Positions 1 through 9,722 of a DNA stretch of 64,000 nucleotides are shown here, piece after piece. Within the stretch, counting starts at the first letter, position 1; each line of letters opens with the position of its first letter. Source of the stretch: Chryseobacterium capnotolerans. Its GTDB lineage: Bacteria; Bacteroidota; Bacteroidia; Flavobacteriales; Weeksellaceae. Below the pieces are notes generated by a model. The model was not told the DNA's origin and ran no database searches. It worked only from the letters and a program-made list of their open reading frames with translations. The stretch is taken from the NCBI RefSeq assembly GCF_021278965.1, contig NZ_CP065589.1, positions 749,001 through 813,000 on the forward strand. Direction: 5' to 3'. Made by a program: the position numbers and the translations under genes.

Positions 1-24
1 AAAGGTTTTTTGATGAATAATTAG

Positions 25-187
25 AGAGGGAAGCAGGGAGTTGGAGGAAGGAGGTTATTGGGAGTTTATTAATGAAATAGTAGTTCATACATATTAAATT
101 ATTCTCAAAAAATATTTTCAAAATCAATAACTTTAATTGCTTATTGCAGATGATAACTTCCAGCCTCCCTCTTCCAGCTTCCTTCCT
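25..187. repeat. Dispersed GGAAG/CTTCC inverted-repeat element, copy A
   Basis: A purine-rich left arm (25-51, GGGAAGCAGGGAGTTGGAGG type) and a pyrimidine-rich right arm (157-187, CTTCCAGCCTCCCTCTTCC type) enclose about 105 bp of AT-rich DNA. The arms are roughly complementary, so the unit could fold into a long hairpin. Related arms occur near 27421-27570, 39521-39803 and 42212-42345, all intergenic. No coding capacity is visible. It resembles a small non-autonomous repeat. Confidence 0.6.
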
Positions 188-226
188 TTTAATACTAATT
201 TAATCATCCTTCAAATTAAAAATCCC

Positions 227-234
227 TAACTTTG
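227..234 (+). promoter_or_regulatory. -7 box (TAACTTTG) of the HD-domain gene
   Basis: TAACTTTG matches the Bacteroidota TAnnTTTG -7 consensus and lies 21 bp before the ATG at 256. No clear -33 TTTG is seen. Its position argues that translation starts at 256 and not at the in-frame TTG at 232. Confidence 0.4.
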
Positions 235-255
235 TTTACTTATATTGACGTTCCA

Positions 256-1473
256 ATGCAGAATAAGCTAAAAATTATCAATGATCCTGTTCATGGATTT
301 ATCAAAATTCCTCACGAAATTTTATTTGATATTATTGAACATCCTTATTTCCAGAGATTGAGAAGGATTGGCCAGACCGGTCTTTTGAATCTGATTTTTC
401 CGGGAGCTACCCATACAAGGTTCCATCATGCGCTGGGAGCCATGCATTTGATGTTTACAGCTTTAGAAACATTGAAACAGAAAGGCGTTAAAATTTCTGA
501 AGAAGAAGAAAAAGGAGCAATGTTGCCTATTTTAATGCATGATATAGGGCACGGGCCATTTTCCCATGCTTTGGAAAATATGTTAATGGATGACTGGCAC
601 CACGAAAAGCTTTCTTTATTGCTGATGAATAAGTTGAATGAAGAATTTAATGGTGAGCTATCCATGGCTATTGAAATGTTCCAGGGTAAATACCACAGAA
701 AGTTTTTTAATCAGCTGATCTCATCTCAATTGGATGTAGACAGATTGGATTATCTAAAAAGAGATAGTTTTTTTACGGGAGTATCAGAAGGAAATATTAA
801 TACCCAGAGAATTATTTCCATGATGAATGTATGTGAAGAAGGAGAGCTGGTTATTGATGCAAAGGGAATTTATTCTATAGAAAACTTCTTAACAGCAAGG
901 ATGTTTATGTATTGGCAGGTCTATTATCATAAAACATCTGCATTAGCAGAATTTTTATTGGTGAAAATTCTTGAAAGGGCAAAATATCTGATTTCTCAAG
1001 GAATTGAACTTCCGGCAACAGAGAATCTTAAATATTTTTTATATCGTGGAAAGAGTGCAGCAACAGATGAAGATATAGAAAGATTTACCAGTTTAGATGA
1101 TAATGATGTGATTCAGGCTATGAAAGAATGGCAGAATTCTGATGACTTTGTTTTGTCTTATTGGTGTAAGAGTGTTATTCAGAGAAATCTTCCAAAGACC
1201 ATTATTTCATCCCATCCTTTTGATGAGAGAATTATTGAAGAAAAAATAAAAATCACCAATGAATTTTTTGAAATTGCTAATGGGAAAGAATTGGTTCATG
1301 AGATAAAAAGAAAACTTTTGCCTTACGATACCGAAAAGCAACCGATTTATTTATTGCAGAAAAATGGTAAAAAAATGAAGCTTCACGAATCAGAAGATCA
1401 ACTTTTATCAGGGTTGATGGTCAATAAAACGACCCGTTATATTCTTATGTTTCCAAGAGATATCTCCCGTTGA
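256..1473 (+). CDS. HD-domain phosphohydrolase (dNTPase-like)
   Basis: Cytosolic 405-residue protein of the HD superfamily, related to dGTP triphosphohydrolases and SAMHD1-like enzymes. The metal-binding pattern is complete: RFHH at 55-58, HD at 95-96 within MHDIGHGPFSH, and a later D in VDRLDYL near 162. The opening motif NDPVHGFI is typical of this bacterial subfamily. I chose ATG 256 because the upstream TTG falls inside the -7 box. The natural substrate is unknown; a nucleotide is inferred from the family. It is a single gene directly upstream of the lipid A cluster, with no functional link apparent. Confidence 0.85.
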   Translation: MQNKLKIINDPVHGFIKIPHEILFDIIEHPYFQRLRRIGQTGLLNLIFPGATHTRFHHALGAMHLMFTALETLKQKGVKISEEEEKGAMLPILMHDIGHGPFSHALENMLMDDWHHEKLSLLLMNKLNEEFNGELSMAIEMFQGKYHRKFFNQLISSQLDVDRLDYLKRDSFFTGVSEGNINTQRIISMMNVCEEGELVIDAKGIYSIENFLTARMFMYWQVYYHKTSALAEFLLVKILERAKYLISQGIELPATENLKYFLYRGKSAATDEDIERFTSLDDNDVIQAMKEWQNSDDFVLSYWCKSVIQRNLPKTIISSHPFDERIIEEKIKITNEFFEIANGKELVHEIKRKLLPYDTEKQPIYLLQKNGKKMKLHESEDQLLSGLMVNKTTRYILMFPRDISR

Positions 1474-1518
1474 GATTCTTAAATAATATTAAAATTGAAT
1501 ATCTGAAATCAAAAAATG

Positions 1519-1547
1519 TTTGCAAATTATAGAATTTCTTATCTTTG
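1519..1547 (+). promoter_or_regulatory. Promoter of the lpxD cluster (TTTG-N17-TATCTTTG)
   Basis: TTTG at 1519-1522 and TATCTTTG at 1540-1547 are separated by 17 bp, a close match to the Bacteroidota housekeeping promoter. The -7 box ends only 6 bp before the lpxD ATG at 1554, so the transcript would be almost leaderless. The box also overlaps the TTG at 1545, which rules that codon out as a start. Confidence 0.6.
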
Positions 1548-1553
1548 CAGAAT

Positions 1554-2585
1554 ATGGAATTCACAGCTTCGCAAATTGCAAGTTTTATTGACGGAAAAAT
1601 AATAGGTGATGAGAATGCACTTATTACAGGGGTTTCTCCAATTGAAAATGGAGAATCAGGACATCTTTCTTTTATAGCACAAGATCGATTTTCTCATTTT
1701 TTAGATACCTCAAAATGCTCCGTAATCATCGTTTCGGAAAAACTTCTTAACGAAAATAGTTATAACCCAACCTTAATTGTAGTAAAAGATGCCTATCTAT
1801 CTTTTCAGATTCTGATGAATTTATATCAGGAGATGAGAGGAAGGAAAGAAGGTATTGAAGACGGTTCGTCTATCCATGATTCGGCTGTGATAGGGGATCA
1901 AGTGTATATAGGAGCGTTTACATATGTTTCTGAGAAAGCTAAGATCGGAGACAAGTCACAAATTTATCCACATGTATATATTGGTAAAGGAGTAAAAATT
2001 GGTAAAAACTGTAAAATAGACAGTGGCGCCAGAATTTATGATTACTGTATTATTGGGGACAATTGTGTTATTCATTCCAACACAGTAGTAGGAGGAGATG
2101 GTTTTGGGTTTCAGCCCACTGCTGAAGGATTCAAAAAAATTCCACAGCTAGGAAACGTAATCATAGAAGATGATGTAGAAATTGGTTCAAACTGTAGTAT
2201 AGACAGAGCAACAATAGGTTCTACCATCATTGGAAAAGGTACAAAAATTGATAATCTGATCCAGATTGCCCATAATGTGAAAATAGGACAGAATAATGTA
2301 ATTGCGGCACAAGCCGGAATTGCAGGTTCTACTACCATCGGAGACTGGAATCAAATTGGAGGTCAGGTAGGAGTTGTCGGACATATCAAAATCGGAAACC
2401 AGGTGAAAATTCAGGCCCAAAGTGGTGTAAATTCAAGTGTTAACGATAGAGAAACTTTATATGGTTCACCGGCAATCAGCTACAATGACTATTTAAGAAG
2501 CTATGTTCATTTCAGAAATTTCCCTGAAATAGTTAACAGAATAAATAATCTTGAGAATAACTCAAAAGATAATACTAATGAGTGA
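1554..2585 (+). CDS. lpxD: UDP-3-O-acylglucosamine N-acyltransferase
   Basis: Third step of lipid A synthesis: adds the N-linked 3-hydroxyacyl chain to UDP-3-O-acylglucosamine in the cytosol. The 343-residue protein has the LpxD N-terminal uridine-binding domain (about 1-100), followed by many hexapeptide repeats (I-G-x-x-x-x) forming a left-handed beta helix. The catalytic His is visible in [10 protein letters not shown]. The start is ATG 1554, not TTG 1545, which lies in the -7 box. It overlaps lpxC by 8 bp, implying an operon. A second LpxD-like gene lies at 5446. Confidence 0.92.
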   Translation: MEFTASQIASFIDGKIIGDENALITGVSPIENGESGHLSFIAQDRFSHFLDTSKCSVIIVSEKLLNENSYNPTLIVVKDAYLSFQILMNLYQEMRGRKEGIEDGSSIHDSAVIGDQVYIGAFTYVSEKAKIGDKSQIYPHVYIGKGVKIGKNCKIDSGARIYDYCIIGDNCVIHSNTVVGGDGFGFQPTAEGFKKIPQLGNVIIEDDVEIGSNCSIDRATIGSTIIGKGTKIDNLIQIAHNVKIGQNNVIAAQAGIAGSTTIGDWNQIGGQVGVVGHIKIGNQVKIQAQSGVNSSVNDRETLYGSPAISYNDYLRSYVHFRNFPEIVNRINNLENNSKDNTNE

Positions 2586-3976
2586 TATGCAAAAAACGCT
2601 TCAGGAAGAAGTAACCCTTTCTGGAATAGGCCTTCATACTGGTAAAGAAGTAAAACTTACCATCAAACCCGCAAAAGAAAATACGGGATTTGTATTTGTA
2701 AGAACCGATTTGGAGGGACACCCTCAGGTTGAAGCTGATGTTAATTATGTAGTAGCAACAGAGAGAGGTACAACATTAGAAAAGCTTGGCGTAAAAATTA
2801 CTACCTGTGAGCACCTTTTGGCAGCTTTAGTAGGTTGTGATATAGACAATGCAATATTGGAAATGGACGCTTCTGAGCCTCCTATTTTAGATGGATCTTC
2901 AAAGTATTTTGTAGAAGCTATCGAAAGTGTAGGAGTTGTAGATCAGAATGTTGCCAGAGAATATCTTGTAGTAAAAGAAGTTCTTACTTACAGTGATCCG
3001 GCTACAGGTTCAGAGATCACCATCATTCCTTCAGATACCTACGAAGTAACTACTATGGTAGATTTTGGAACTAAAGTTTTAGGAACCCAGAATGCTACCC
3101 TTAAAAATATCTCCGAATTTAAAGACGAAATCTCTTCAGCAAGAACATTCAGCTTCTTACATGAATTGGAAATGCTTTTAGACCACGGATTGATCAAAGG
3201 TGGAGATATCTCCAACGCGATCGTTTATGTAGATAAGGATTTGACTCCGGAAACTACAGAAAAACTGAAAAAAGCCTTTGGTAAGGATAATGTATCCATC
3301 AGACCAAACGGTATTCTTGATAATCTTAACCTAAATTATCCTAACGAAGCGGCAAGACACAAATTACTGGATGTAATTGGTGATTTGGCTTTAGCAGGAG
3401 TGAAAATTAAAGGAAAGGTTATTGCTAACAAACCAGGACATTTCGTAAACACTCAGTTTGCGAAGAAACTAAATCGTCAGTGGAAATTGCAGAAAAAGAA
3501 AAAACGTTCCGGATTTTGATTTAACAAAAGAACCGGTATTTGATATCAACGGAATTATGAAGCTTATGCCTCACAGACCTCCGTTTTTATTAATTGATAA
3601 AGTTCTGGAACTTTCAGACTCTCATGTAGTAGGGTTAAAGAATGTAACAATGAATGAACCTTTCTTCGTTGGTCATTTCCCTAAAGAACCTGTAATGCCA
3701 GGAGTACTTCAGGTTGAAGCTTTGGCTCAAACAGGAGGTATCCTTGTTTTAGCAAGTGTTCCGGATCCTGAAAACTATTCTACCTATTTTATCAAGATTG
3801 ATAAAGTGAAATTCAAGAGAAAAGTAATTCCGGGAGATACACTTATCTTCAAAATTGAATTGATTGAGCCTATCAGAAGAGGTATTGTGCACATGCAGGG
3901 GTACGGATATGTAGGAGATACTGTGGCAGTAGAAGCAGAGCTTATGGCTCAAGTTGCAAAAAATAAAGTTGATTAA
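2578..3976 (+). CDS. lpxC/fabZ: LpxC deacetylase / FabZ dehydratase, fused gene broken by a frameshift
   Basis: Bacteroidota usually encode LpxC (UDP-3-O-acyl-GlcNAc deacetylase) and FabZ (3-hydroxyacyl-ACP dehydratase) as one protein. Here the LpxC part has the Zn-ligand motif CEHLLAAL (His79) and HKLLDVIGD. Its frame closes at 3519 right after KLQKKKK. The FabZ part, with [20 protein letters not shown] and VEALAQ, continues in another frame. Removing one A from the six-A run at 3499-3504 restores an uninterrupted reading ([11 protein letters not shown]...). FabZ could also start alone at ATG 3557. I favour a sequencing error, but a real split would leave both domains intact. The start is ATG 2578, overlapping lpxD by 8 bp. 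Confidence 0.88.
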
Positions 3977-4771
3977 ATGATTCATCAGTTAGCAGCCGTA
4001 GATAAACGTGCGAAAATCAGCAAAAATGTAATCGTAGAACCATTTACTACAATTGCAGGGGATGTAGAAATTGGAGAAGGAACATGGATTGGTCCCAATG
4101 TTACCATCATGGATGGAGCAAGAATAGGAAAGGATTGTAAAATTTTTCCGGGAACTGTAATTTCTGCTATTCCTCAGGACTTAAAGTTCGATGGTGAAGA
4201 TACGCGAACCATTATTGGAGATAATACTACTTTAAGAGAGTGTGTAACAATAAATAGAGGAACAAAAGCTTTAGGGTATACCAAAGTAGGAAGCAACTGC
4301 CTAATTATGGCAACTTCCCACGTTGCGCATGATTGTATTATCGGAGATAATGTGATTATAGCCAATGGCTGCGGTATTGCAGGACATGTTGAAATTGGAG
4401 ACTTTACCGTAATGGGAGGTTTATCTGCTGTTCAGCAGTTTGGTAAAATCGGAAAGCATACGATGATTTCAGGAGGATCTTTGATCAGAAAAGATGTTCC
4501 CCCGTATGTGAAAGTAGCAAGAGATCCTATTTCCTATGCTGGGATTAACTCAGTAGGTCTTAGAAGAAGAGGCTTTTCCAATGAGAAGATCTTTGAAATT
4601 CAAAAGATTTACAGAGCTATTTTCCAAATGAAGATGAACGTTTCTCAAGCGTTAGCATATATTGAAAAAGAAATGCTTCCTACAGCTGAAAGAGATGAAA
4701 TTCTTCAGTTTATCCAAAACTCTCCAAGAGGGATTGTAAAAGGATACGGAACAGGAAAAGACAGCAACTAA
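3977..4771 (+). CDS. lpxA: UDP-N-acetylglucosamine O-acyltransferase
   Basis: First acyltransferase of lipid A synthesis, transferring a 3-hydroxyacyl chain from ACP to UDP-GlcNAc. The 264-residue protein has a left-handed beta helix of hexapeptide repeats in residues 1-190. The catalytic His region is SHVAHDC at about 114-120. The C-terminal helical bundle carries the family-typical GLRRRGF. The ATG directly abuts the fabZ stop (TAAATG), so translation is probably coupled. Length and motifs are ordinary for LpxA. Confidence 0.94.
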   Translation: MIHQLAAVDKRAKISKNVIVEPFTTIAGDVEIGEGTWIGPNVTIMDGARIGKDCKIFPGTVISAIPQDLKFDGEDTRTIIGDNTTLRECVTINRGTKALGYTKVGSNCLIMATSHVAHDCIIGDNVIIANGCGIAGHVEIGDFTVMGGLSAVQQFGKIGKHTMISGGSLIRKDVPPYVKVARDPISYAGINSVGLRRRGFSNEKIFEIQKIYRAIFQMKMNVSQALAYIEKEMLPTAERDEILQFIQNSPRGIVKGYGTGKDSN

Positions 4772-4811
4772 AAAGTGCTACAAACTAAGTAAAAAAGATA
4801 ATATATATTTA

Positions 4812-5378
4812 ATGGCAACAAGTAACGATATCAGAAAAGGTCTTTGCATCGAATTCAGCAATGATATTTTTAAAGTAATTGAGTTCCTTCACGTAAAACC
4901 AGGAAAAGGACCTGCATTCGTAAGAACAAAACTAAAATCTGTGACAAACGGAAAAGTATTAGATAATACATTCTCTGCTGGTCACAAAATTGAAGAAGTG
5001 AAAGTAATCACAAGAAAGTTCCAGTATCTTTATGATGATGAGAACGGATTCCACTTCATGAATAACGATGACTTTTCTCAGTTATATTTAAATAAAGAAA
5101 TGATTGAAAACTCAAACTTGATGAAAGCAGGTGAAGAAGTAACCATCATTTTGAAAGAAGCTGACGAAACTCCGCTTTCTGCTGAACTTCCACAATCAGT
5201 ATATCTGGATGTCATTGAAGCTGATCCGGGTGTAAAAGGAAACACTGCTACCAACGCTCTTAAAAACGCAATCGTTGAAACAGGAGCAAGAGTAATGGTT
5301 CCTTTGTTCATTGAACCGGGAGACAAAATTAAAGTGAGCACTGAAGACGGTAGCTACTTAGAAAGAGTAAAAGAATAA
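4812..5378 (+). CDS. efp: Elongation factor P
   Basis: EF-P rescues ribosomes stalled on polyproline stretches. The 188-residue protein has the usual three beta-barrel domains. The loop that carries the modified residue is PGKGPAF, with Lys32 at the tip. The C-terminal OB domain ends in KVSTEDGSYLERVKE. Lying 40 bp after lpxA, it is probably in the same transcript. No lysine- or arginine-modifying enzyme gene is visible nearby. Confidence 0.95.
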   Translation: MATSNDIRKGLCIEFSNDIFKVIEFLHVKPGKGPAFVRTKLKSVTNGKVLDNTFSAGHKIEEVKVITRKFQYLYDDENGFHFMNNDDFSQLYLNKEMIENSNLMKAGEEVTIILKEADETPLSAELPQSVYLDVIEADPGVKGNTATNALKNAIVETGARVMVPLFIEPGDKIKVSTEDGSYLERVKE

Positions 5379-5445
5379 ATAAAATTTACATAAATTCGGG
5401 TTGCATTAGCAGTCCGAATTTTGTTTTATAAGAAAATCTATTGTT

Positions 5446-6348
5446 ATGAGATTCCATTCTCCGCAAAAGCTTAAAACGATCGCAGATTTAATAGGCTCAA
5501 AATTTATTGGTCCGGAAGACTTTGAAGTATTGGGAACCAATGAAATTCACATGGTAAAACCTGGTGATATTGTTTTTGTAAATCATCCCAAATATTACGA
5601 TAAGGCACTAAACTCTGCGGCAACTGTTATTTTGATTGATAAAGAAGTAGATTGCCCTGAAGGTAAAGCGCTTTTAGTTTCTGATGATCCTTTCAGAGAT
5701 TTTAATAAGATCAATACCCATTTTACAAGAATTTATAACTTCACAGAAGTGCTTCACGATGTGGAAATAGGAGAAGGAACAAAAATTCATTCTTCCGCTG
5801 TAATCGGAAACAATGTGACCATTGGAAAAAATACTTTAATTTTCCCAAATGTAGTGATTGGTGACAGAACCGTTATTGGTGATAATGTAATCATTCAGTC
5901 CAATACCGTATTGGGAGGAGATGCTTTCTATTACAGAAAACTGAATGGAAACTTTGACCGTTTAATTTCTGTAGGAAATGTAGTGATCGAAAATAACGTG
6001 GAAATTGGAAATGGTTGTACTATTGACAGAGGAGTTACAGACTCTACCATAGTTGGAGAAGGTTCTGTTTTAGATAACCAGATTCAGATTGGACATGATA
6101 CTGTAATTGGAAAAAAATGTCTGATTGCTTCTCAGGTTGGAATTGCTGGGTGTTGTGTGATAGGGGATGAAGTAACGCTATGGGGGCAAGTTGGGATCGC
6201 TTCCGGGAATAAAATCGAGAGTGGATCTGTACTTTTAGGAAAAACCGGAGTGAACAGAGACCTTGAAAAAGGAACCTATATCGGAATGTTTGCAGAAGAT
6301 TTCAAAACTTATCTGAAAAAAGAAGTAAAGCTGAGAAATCTCAAATAA
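5446..6348 (+). CDS. Second LpxD-like acyltransferase (hexapeptide-repeat protein)
   Basis: The 300-residue protein has an LpxD-type N-terminal domain and about ten hexapeptide repeats. The catalytic-His region is retained as [10 protein letters not shown], compared with [10 protein letters not shown] in the LpxD at 1554. It lacks the longer C-terminal helix of the first copy. It may N-acylate a UDP-sugar other than the canonical lipid A precursor, or be a lipid A variant enzyme; the substrate is unknown. It lies 67 bp after efp, followed by sucD. The family assignment is firm, the precise reaction is not. Confidence 0.7.
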   Translation: MRFHSPQKLKTIADLIGSKFIGPEDFEVLGTNEIHMVKPGDIVFVNHPKYYDKALNSAATVILIDKEVDCPEGKALLVSDDPFRDFNKINTHFTRIYNFTEVLHDVEIGEGTKIHSSAVIGNNVTIGKNTLIFPNVVIGDRTVIGDNVIIQSNTVLGGDAFYYRKLNGNFDRLISVGNVVIENNVEIGNGCTIDRGVTDSTIVGEGSVLDNQIQIGHDTVIGKKCLIASQVGIAGCCVIGDEVTLWGQVGIASGNKIESGSVLLGKTGVNRDLEKGTYIGMFAEDFKTYLKKEVKLRNLK

Positions 6349-6438
6349 ACAATTCCAAAGGTTTTGTCTAAAATCAAAGAAATTTGAGTAAATTTGTGAG
6401 CATTAATAAAATAATAAATAAATTAAAACAACAATAAA

Positions 6439-7311
6439 ATGTCAATTTTAGTAAACAAAGATTCTAAAGTAATTGTACAAGGATTTACAGGGAACGAAGG
6501 AACTTTCCACGCTGGTCAGATGATTGAATACGGAACAAACGTAGTAGGTGGTGTTACTCCAGGAAAAGGAGGAAGCGAGCACTTAGGAAAGCCGGTATTC
6601 AACACAGTAGCTGATGCTGTTGAAAAAGCAGGAGCAAATGTAAGTATCATTTTCGTACCACCGGCATTTGCAGCAGACGCTATCATGGAAGCTGCTGAAG
6701 CAGGGATCAAAGTAATTGTATGTATTACTGAAGGTATTCCTGTAGCTGATATGGTAAAAGTAAAATCTTACATCGCTGACAGAGACTGCAGATTAATCGG
6801 ACCAAACTGCCCTGGAATCATTACTTCTGAAGAAGCTAAAATTGGTATTATGCCAGGTTTCGTTTTCAAAAAAGGTAAAGTAGGTATCGTTTCTAAATCA
6901 GGTACCCTTACTTACGAAGCTGCTGATCAGGTAGTAAGAGCAGGTTACGGTATTTCTACAGCGATCGGTATCGGTGGTGACCCAATTATCGGAACTACTA
7001 CAAGAGAAGCTCTAGAATTATTCATCAACGATCCTGAAACTGAAGCTGTTGTAATGATTGGAGAAATTGGTGGTGGACTAGAAGCAGAAGCTGCTAGATG
7101 GTACAAAGCTAGTGGATCTACTAAGCCAGTTGTAGGATTTATTGCTGGACAAACAGCTCCAAAAGGAAGAACAATGGGACACGCTGGTGCTATTGTAGGT
7201 GGTGCAGAAGATACAGCTCAGGCAAAAATGGAAATCATGAGAGAGAACGGTATCAACGTTGTTGATTCTCCTGCTGATATCGGTGCTACTGTAGCTAAGA
7301 TCCTAGGATAA
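6439..7311 (+). CDS. sucD: Succinyl-CoA ligase (ADP-forming) subunit alpha
   Basis: TCA-cycle enzyme that interconverts succinyl-CoA and succinate with nucleotide phosphorylation. The 290-residue subunit has an N-terminal CoA-binding Rossmann domain ([12 protein letters not shown]). The phospho-histidine is in GHAGAIVGG (His248). The beta subunit gene is not in this window. The protein uses codons ending in C and T more often than nearby genes, typical of a highly expressed gene. Confidence 0.95.
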   Translation: MSILVNKDSKVIVQGFTGNEGTFHAGQMIEYGTNVVGGVTPGKGGSEHLGKPVFNTVADAVEKAGANVSIIFVPPAFAADAIMEAAEAGIKVIVCITEGIPVADMVKVKSYIADRDCRLIGPNCPGIITSEEAKIGIMPGFVFKKGKVGIVSKSGTLTYEAADQVVRAGYGISTAIGIGGDPIIGTTTREALELFINDPETEAVVMIGEIGGGLEAEAARWYKASGSTKPVVGFIAGQTAPKGRTMGHAGAIVGGAEDTAQAKMEIMRENGINVVDSPADIGATVAKILG

Positions 7312-7329
7312 TATAAAACCAAATAAAAT

Positions 7330-8001
7330 ATGAAAAAACTTTTATTAACCTCAGCTTTAGTCCTTTCTACATTATCCTTTGCACAAGTGCAGTGGAATAA
7401 TACAAGATTCGGAGTTACAGCTGGACTCAACTATTCCAGAGTATCAAACGCCCATAATCCTTCTGGCCCAAGATACACTTTTCAAGGTGGAGTCTTGGCC
7501 TTAATTCCCGTAGGAAAGACCAACCAGTTTTATATCCAGCCTGAAGTTTCATACTATGGTGCCGGAGAAACAGGTAAAGATAGTGATGCAAAGAATCTTG
7601 ATGGGTATAATGCAGTATATGCGAATAACTATCTGAGTGTACCACTTTACTTTAAAGGGTATTTTTCGGAAGCAGAATCTGAATTCTTTGGACTATTGGG
7701 ACCTAGATTTAACTTTTTGTTGAGCCAAAATGTTAAAGATGTTCCTGCGAACAGACCTTATTATGATCCAGATGTTACTGATCCTTCGCAGCCTTCAGGG
7801 GTGCATGGAAAAGCAAACAGCTTTAACTGGGGAATAGGACTGGGAATAGGATATAGTTATAAAAGACAACTTGAAGTAGCTTTAAAATATGACTTAGGTT
7901 TAGGAGATACTTATCCTGGCCTTAAAAAAGAAACTAAAGGTACTGATAAGAAAAAGTCTGAACAGGTGTTAGCTCTTACCTTAAGCTATATATTCAAATA
8001 A
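7330..8001 (+). CDS. Outer-membrane beta-barrel protein (PorT/OmpW-like)
   Basis: The 223-residue protein has a clear signal peptide (MKKLLLTSALVLSTLSFAQ) and alternating aromatic strands such as FYIQPEVSYYGAG and FNWGIGLGIGYSY. It ends in an aromatic residue and lysine (LSYIFK), as outer-membrane barrels do. It resembles small porin-family barrels of Bacteroidota. It lies 18 bp behind sucD and may be cotranscribed. A strong terminator follows. The specific role is unknown. Confidence 0.65.
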   Translation: MKKLLLTSALVLSTLSFAQVQWNNTRFGVTAGLNYSRVSNAHNPSGPRYTFQGGVLALIPVGKTNQFYIQPEVSYYGAGETGKDSDAKNLDGYNAVYANNYLSVPLYFKGYFSEAESEFFGLLGPRFNFLLSQNVKDVPANRPYYDPDVTDPSQPSGVHGKANSFNWGIGLGIGYSYKRQLEVALKYDLGLGDTYPGLKKETKGTDKKKSEQVLALTLSYIFK

Positions 8002-8030
8002 AACATTTTATTCAGAATATAAATAAGAAA

Positions 8031-8059
8031 TCCCGGAAATTAATTTCCGGGATTTTTTT
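8031..8059 (+). terminator. Rho-independent terminator after the small barrel gene
   Basis: A 10-bp perfect stem TCCCGGAAAT / ATTTCCGGGA with a 2-base loop is followed by seven T. Confidence 0.85.
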
Positions 8060-8340
8060 GAATTAAGGTAAATGTGTATAGTAAAAATAGGATAAGTAAG
8101 CAATCCAATGAAAAAGTTTCTAAATCATTTGAGTTATATTTTTATTTAAATGAAGTAAAATTATTCAACTAGTCTTCGTCTGCTTAGAAAGAATCAATGG
8201 AACTGATTCCATCTTTGGTTCCTTAAAAATATAAAGTTTTTATTATGAAACTTTACGTTAAATCTTTTTAATTTCTCGTAGTAAAGAAAGCAGATTAAAT
8301 AAAATGATGGGCTCCTATTGATCAAATATTTTTCATCCCT
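8060..8340. other. Gene-free AT-rich spacer
   Basis: About 280 bp between two facing terminators. Both strands were read for short open frames; only frames broken within 15 codons occur. No repeat, promoter match or RNA gene was recognised. Confidence 0.5.
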
Positions 8341-8382
8341 AAAAATAAAAAGAGCAAATTCGCATACCTTGCAAATCTGCCC
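8341..8382 (-). terminator. Terminator of the ABC-2 transporter operon
   Basis: The imperfect stem GAGCAAATTCGC / GCAAATCTGCCC (with G-U pairs) is followed on the minus strand by a T-rich tract. It lies 26 bp past the permease stop. Confidence 0.6.
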
Positions 8383-8407
8383 TTTTGAGTTTTTTATTTT
8401 TATCAGT

Positions 8408-9718
8408 TTATCCTTTAATCCATTTCCAAAGCTCCTTTAAAGTAGCCTTATTTCCATACATCAAAATTCCTACGCGATAGATTTTTCCGGCTAGGAATAT
8501 CATAAAGACAGTTGTTACCAGCAATAGTATAATAGATAAGGCAATCTGCCATGCCGGAACTCCAAATGGAATTCTGGCAATCATGGCCACCGGTGAAGTG
8601 AATGGAATAATAGACAGCCAGAAGCCCATAGGACCGTCAGGGTTGTTCATTAATGAGAAACTTCCATACATTCCCAGAGTTAATGGTAAAATCGCAAATA
8701 AAGTGAATTGCTGAGTTTCCGTTTCATTATCCACAGCAGAACCAATAGCTGCGTAAATGGAACTGTAGAAAATATATCCTAAAAGGAAGAAAACGATGAA
8801 TACAAAAATAATCAATGGGAAATTCAACTCCAGTAAACTATGAGAAATCTGAGTAGCAAGTTGCGTCATATCCAGTTTACTTGCAATTTGTTCATTGGCA
8901 CCAGGAACGCTCTGTTGAAGAGGAGAGAATCCTGTATTTAAAACCAAAGCTCCAATTACAGACATGGTGATCCAGATCAAAAACTGGGTAAGGGCAACCA
9001 AAGTTACTCCAAGTATTTTACCCATCATCAGTTCAAAAGGCTTCACTGAAGAAATAATGATTTCTACAACACGGTTATTCTTTTCCTCCAGAACACTTCG
9101 CATTACCCTTACTCCATAGATAATAATAAACATGAAAGTAACATACATCAGCACCATGCTAAGTCCGGATTTAACACCAAAAGTAAGATCAGAATCTTCC
9201 TTATTGTTATCGGCAACATTAATGGTTTTCAGGCTGAAACTCTTATCCAGATCATTCAACTGAGTTTCCTGAATTCCTAATTGCTTGATTTTTTCCTTTT
9301 TAACAACATTGGAAATATCGGAAACAATTTTCTGTTTGGTGTCAAAGCCCATTTTACTGTTGATAACCAATCTTGCTCCTGTTTCAAGCTCTTCATAATT
9401 CTGCCTTTTTAATTCAGGTAAAATTAAGATCCCATCCAGAGATTCATTTCCTTTTAAGTTGTTGATCTTCGATTTTTCGTCTGCTGCGGAAACAAATACA
9501 TAGTTTAGCTTATCATTAGACTTCAATTGATTGATGAATAAGCCGCTTCTGTCAACCACTTCAATAACGCTGTGTGATTCGTTGGCTTTAAACATCAATC
9601 CGATCACTGCACCAAAAGCAATAATCATAACGGGCGCCAACAAAGTCAATATGATAAAGGATTTTTTCTTAACCTGCGTAAGAAACTCCCTCTTTGTAAT
9701 TAAAAAAATATTTTTCAT
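8408..9718 (-). CDS. ABC-2 type transporter permease (NatB-like)
   Basis: Membrane subunit of an ABC exporter, 436 residues. One N-terminal membrane segment (FIILTLLAPVMIIAFGAVIG, about 21-40) precedes a large extracytoplasmic domain of about 130 residues. A block of five more hydrophobic segments follows (about 185-420). This is the architecture of NatB/YhaP permeases, often annotated as sodium efflux transporters; the substrate here is not determinable. The partner ATPase lies 4 bp upstream in the same operon. Confidence 0.8.
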   Translation of the reverse strand: MKNIFLITKREFLTQVKKKSFIILTLLAPVMIIAFGAVIGLMFKANESHSVIEVVDRSGLFINQLKSNDKLNYVFVSAADEKSKINNLKGNESLDGILILPELKRQNYEELETGARLVINSKMGFDTKQKIVSDISNVVKKEKIKQLGIQETQLNDLDKSFSLKTINVADNNKEDSDLTFGVKSGLSMVLMYVTFMFIIIYGVRVMRSVLEEKNNRVVEIIISSVKPFELMMGKILGVTLVALTQFLIWITMSVIGALVLNTGFSPLQQSVPGANEQIASKLDMTQLATQISHSLLELNFPLIIFVFIVFFLLGYIFYSSIYAAIGSAVDNETETQQFTLFAILPLTLGMYGSFSLMNNPDGPMGFWLSIIPFTSPVAMIARIPFGVPAWQIALSIILLLVTTVFMIFLAGKIYRVGILMYGNKATLKELWKWIKG

Positions 9719-9722
9719 AAAA

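Noticed and set aside
1545..1553. TTG at 1545 as lpxD start
   Set aside because: It overlaps the -7 promoter box, and ATG 1554 gives the usual LpxD N-terminus.
3496..3520. Programmed frameshift at A-AAA-AAC in lpxC/fabZ
   Set aside because: The heptamer looks slippery for -1 shifting, but a -1 shift does not enter the FabZ frame; +1 would be needed. A base-call error is simpler.
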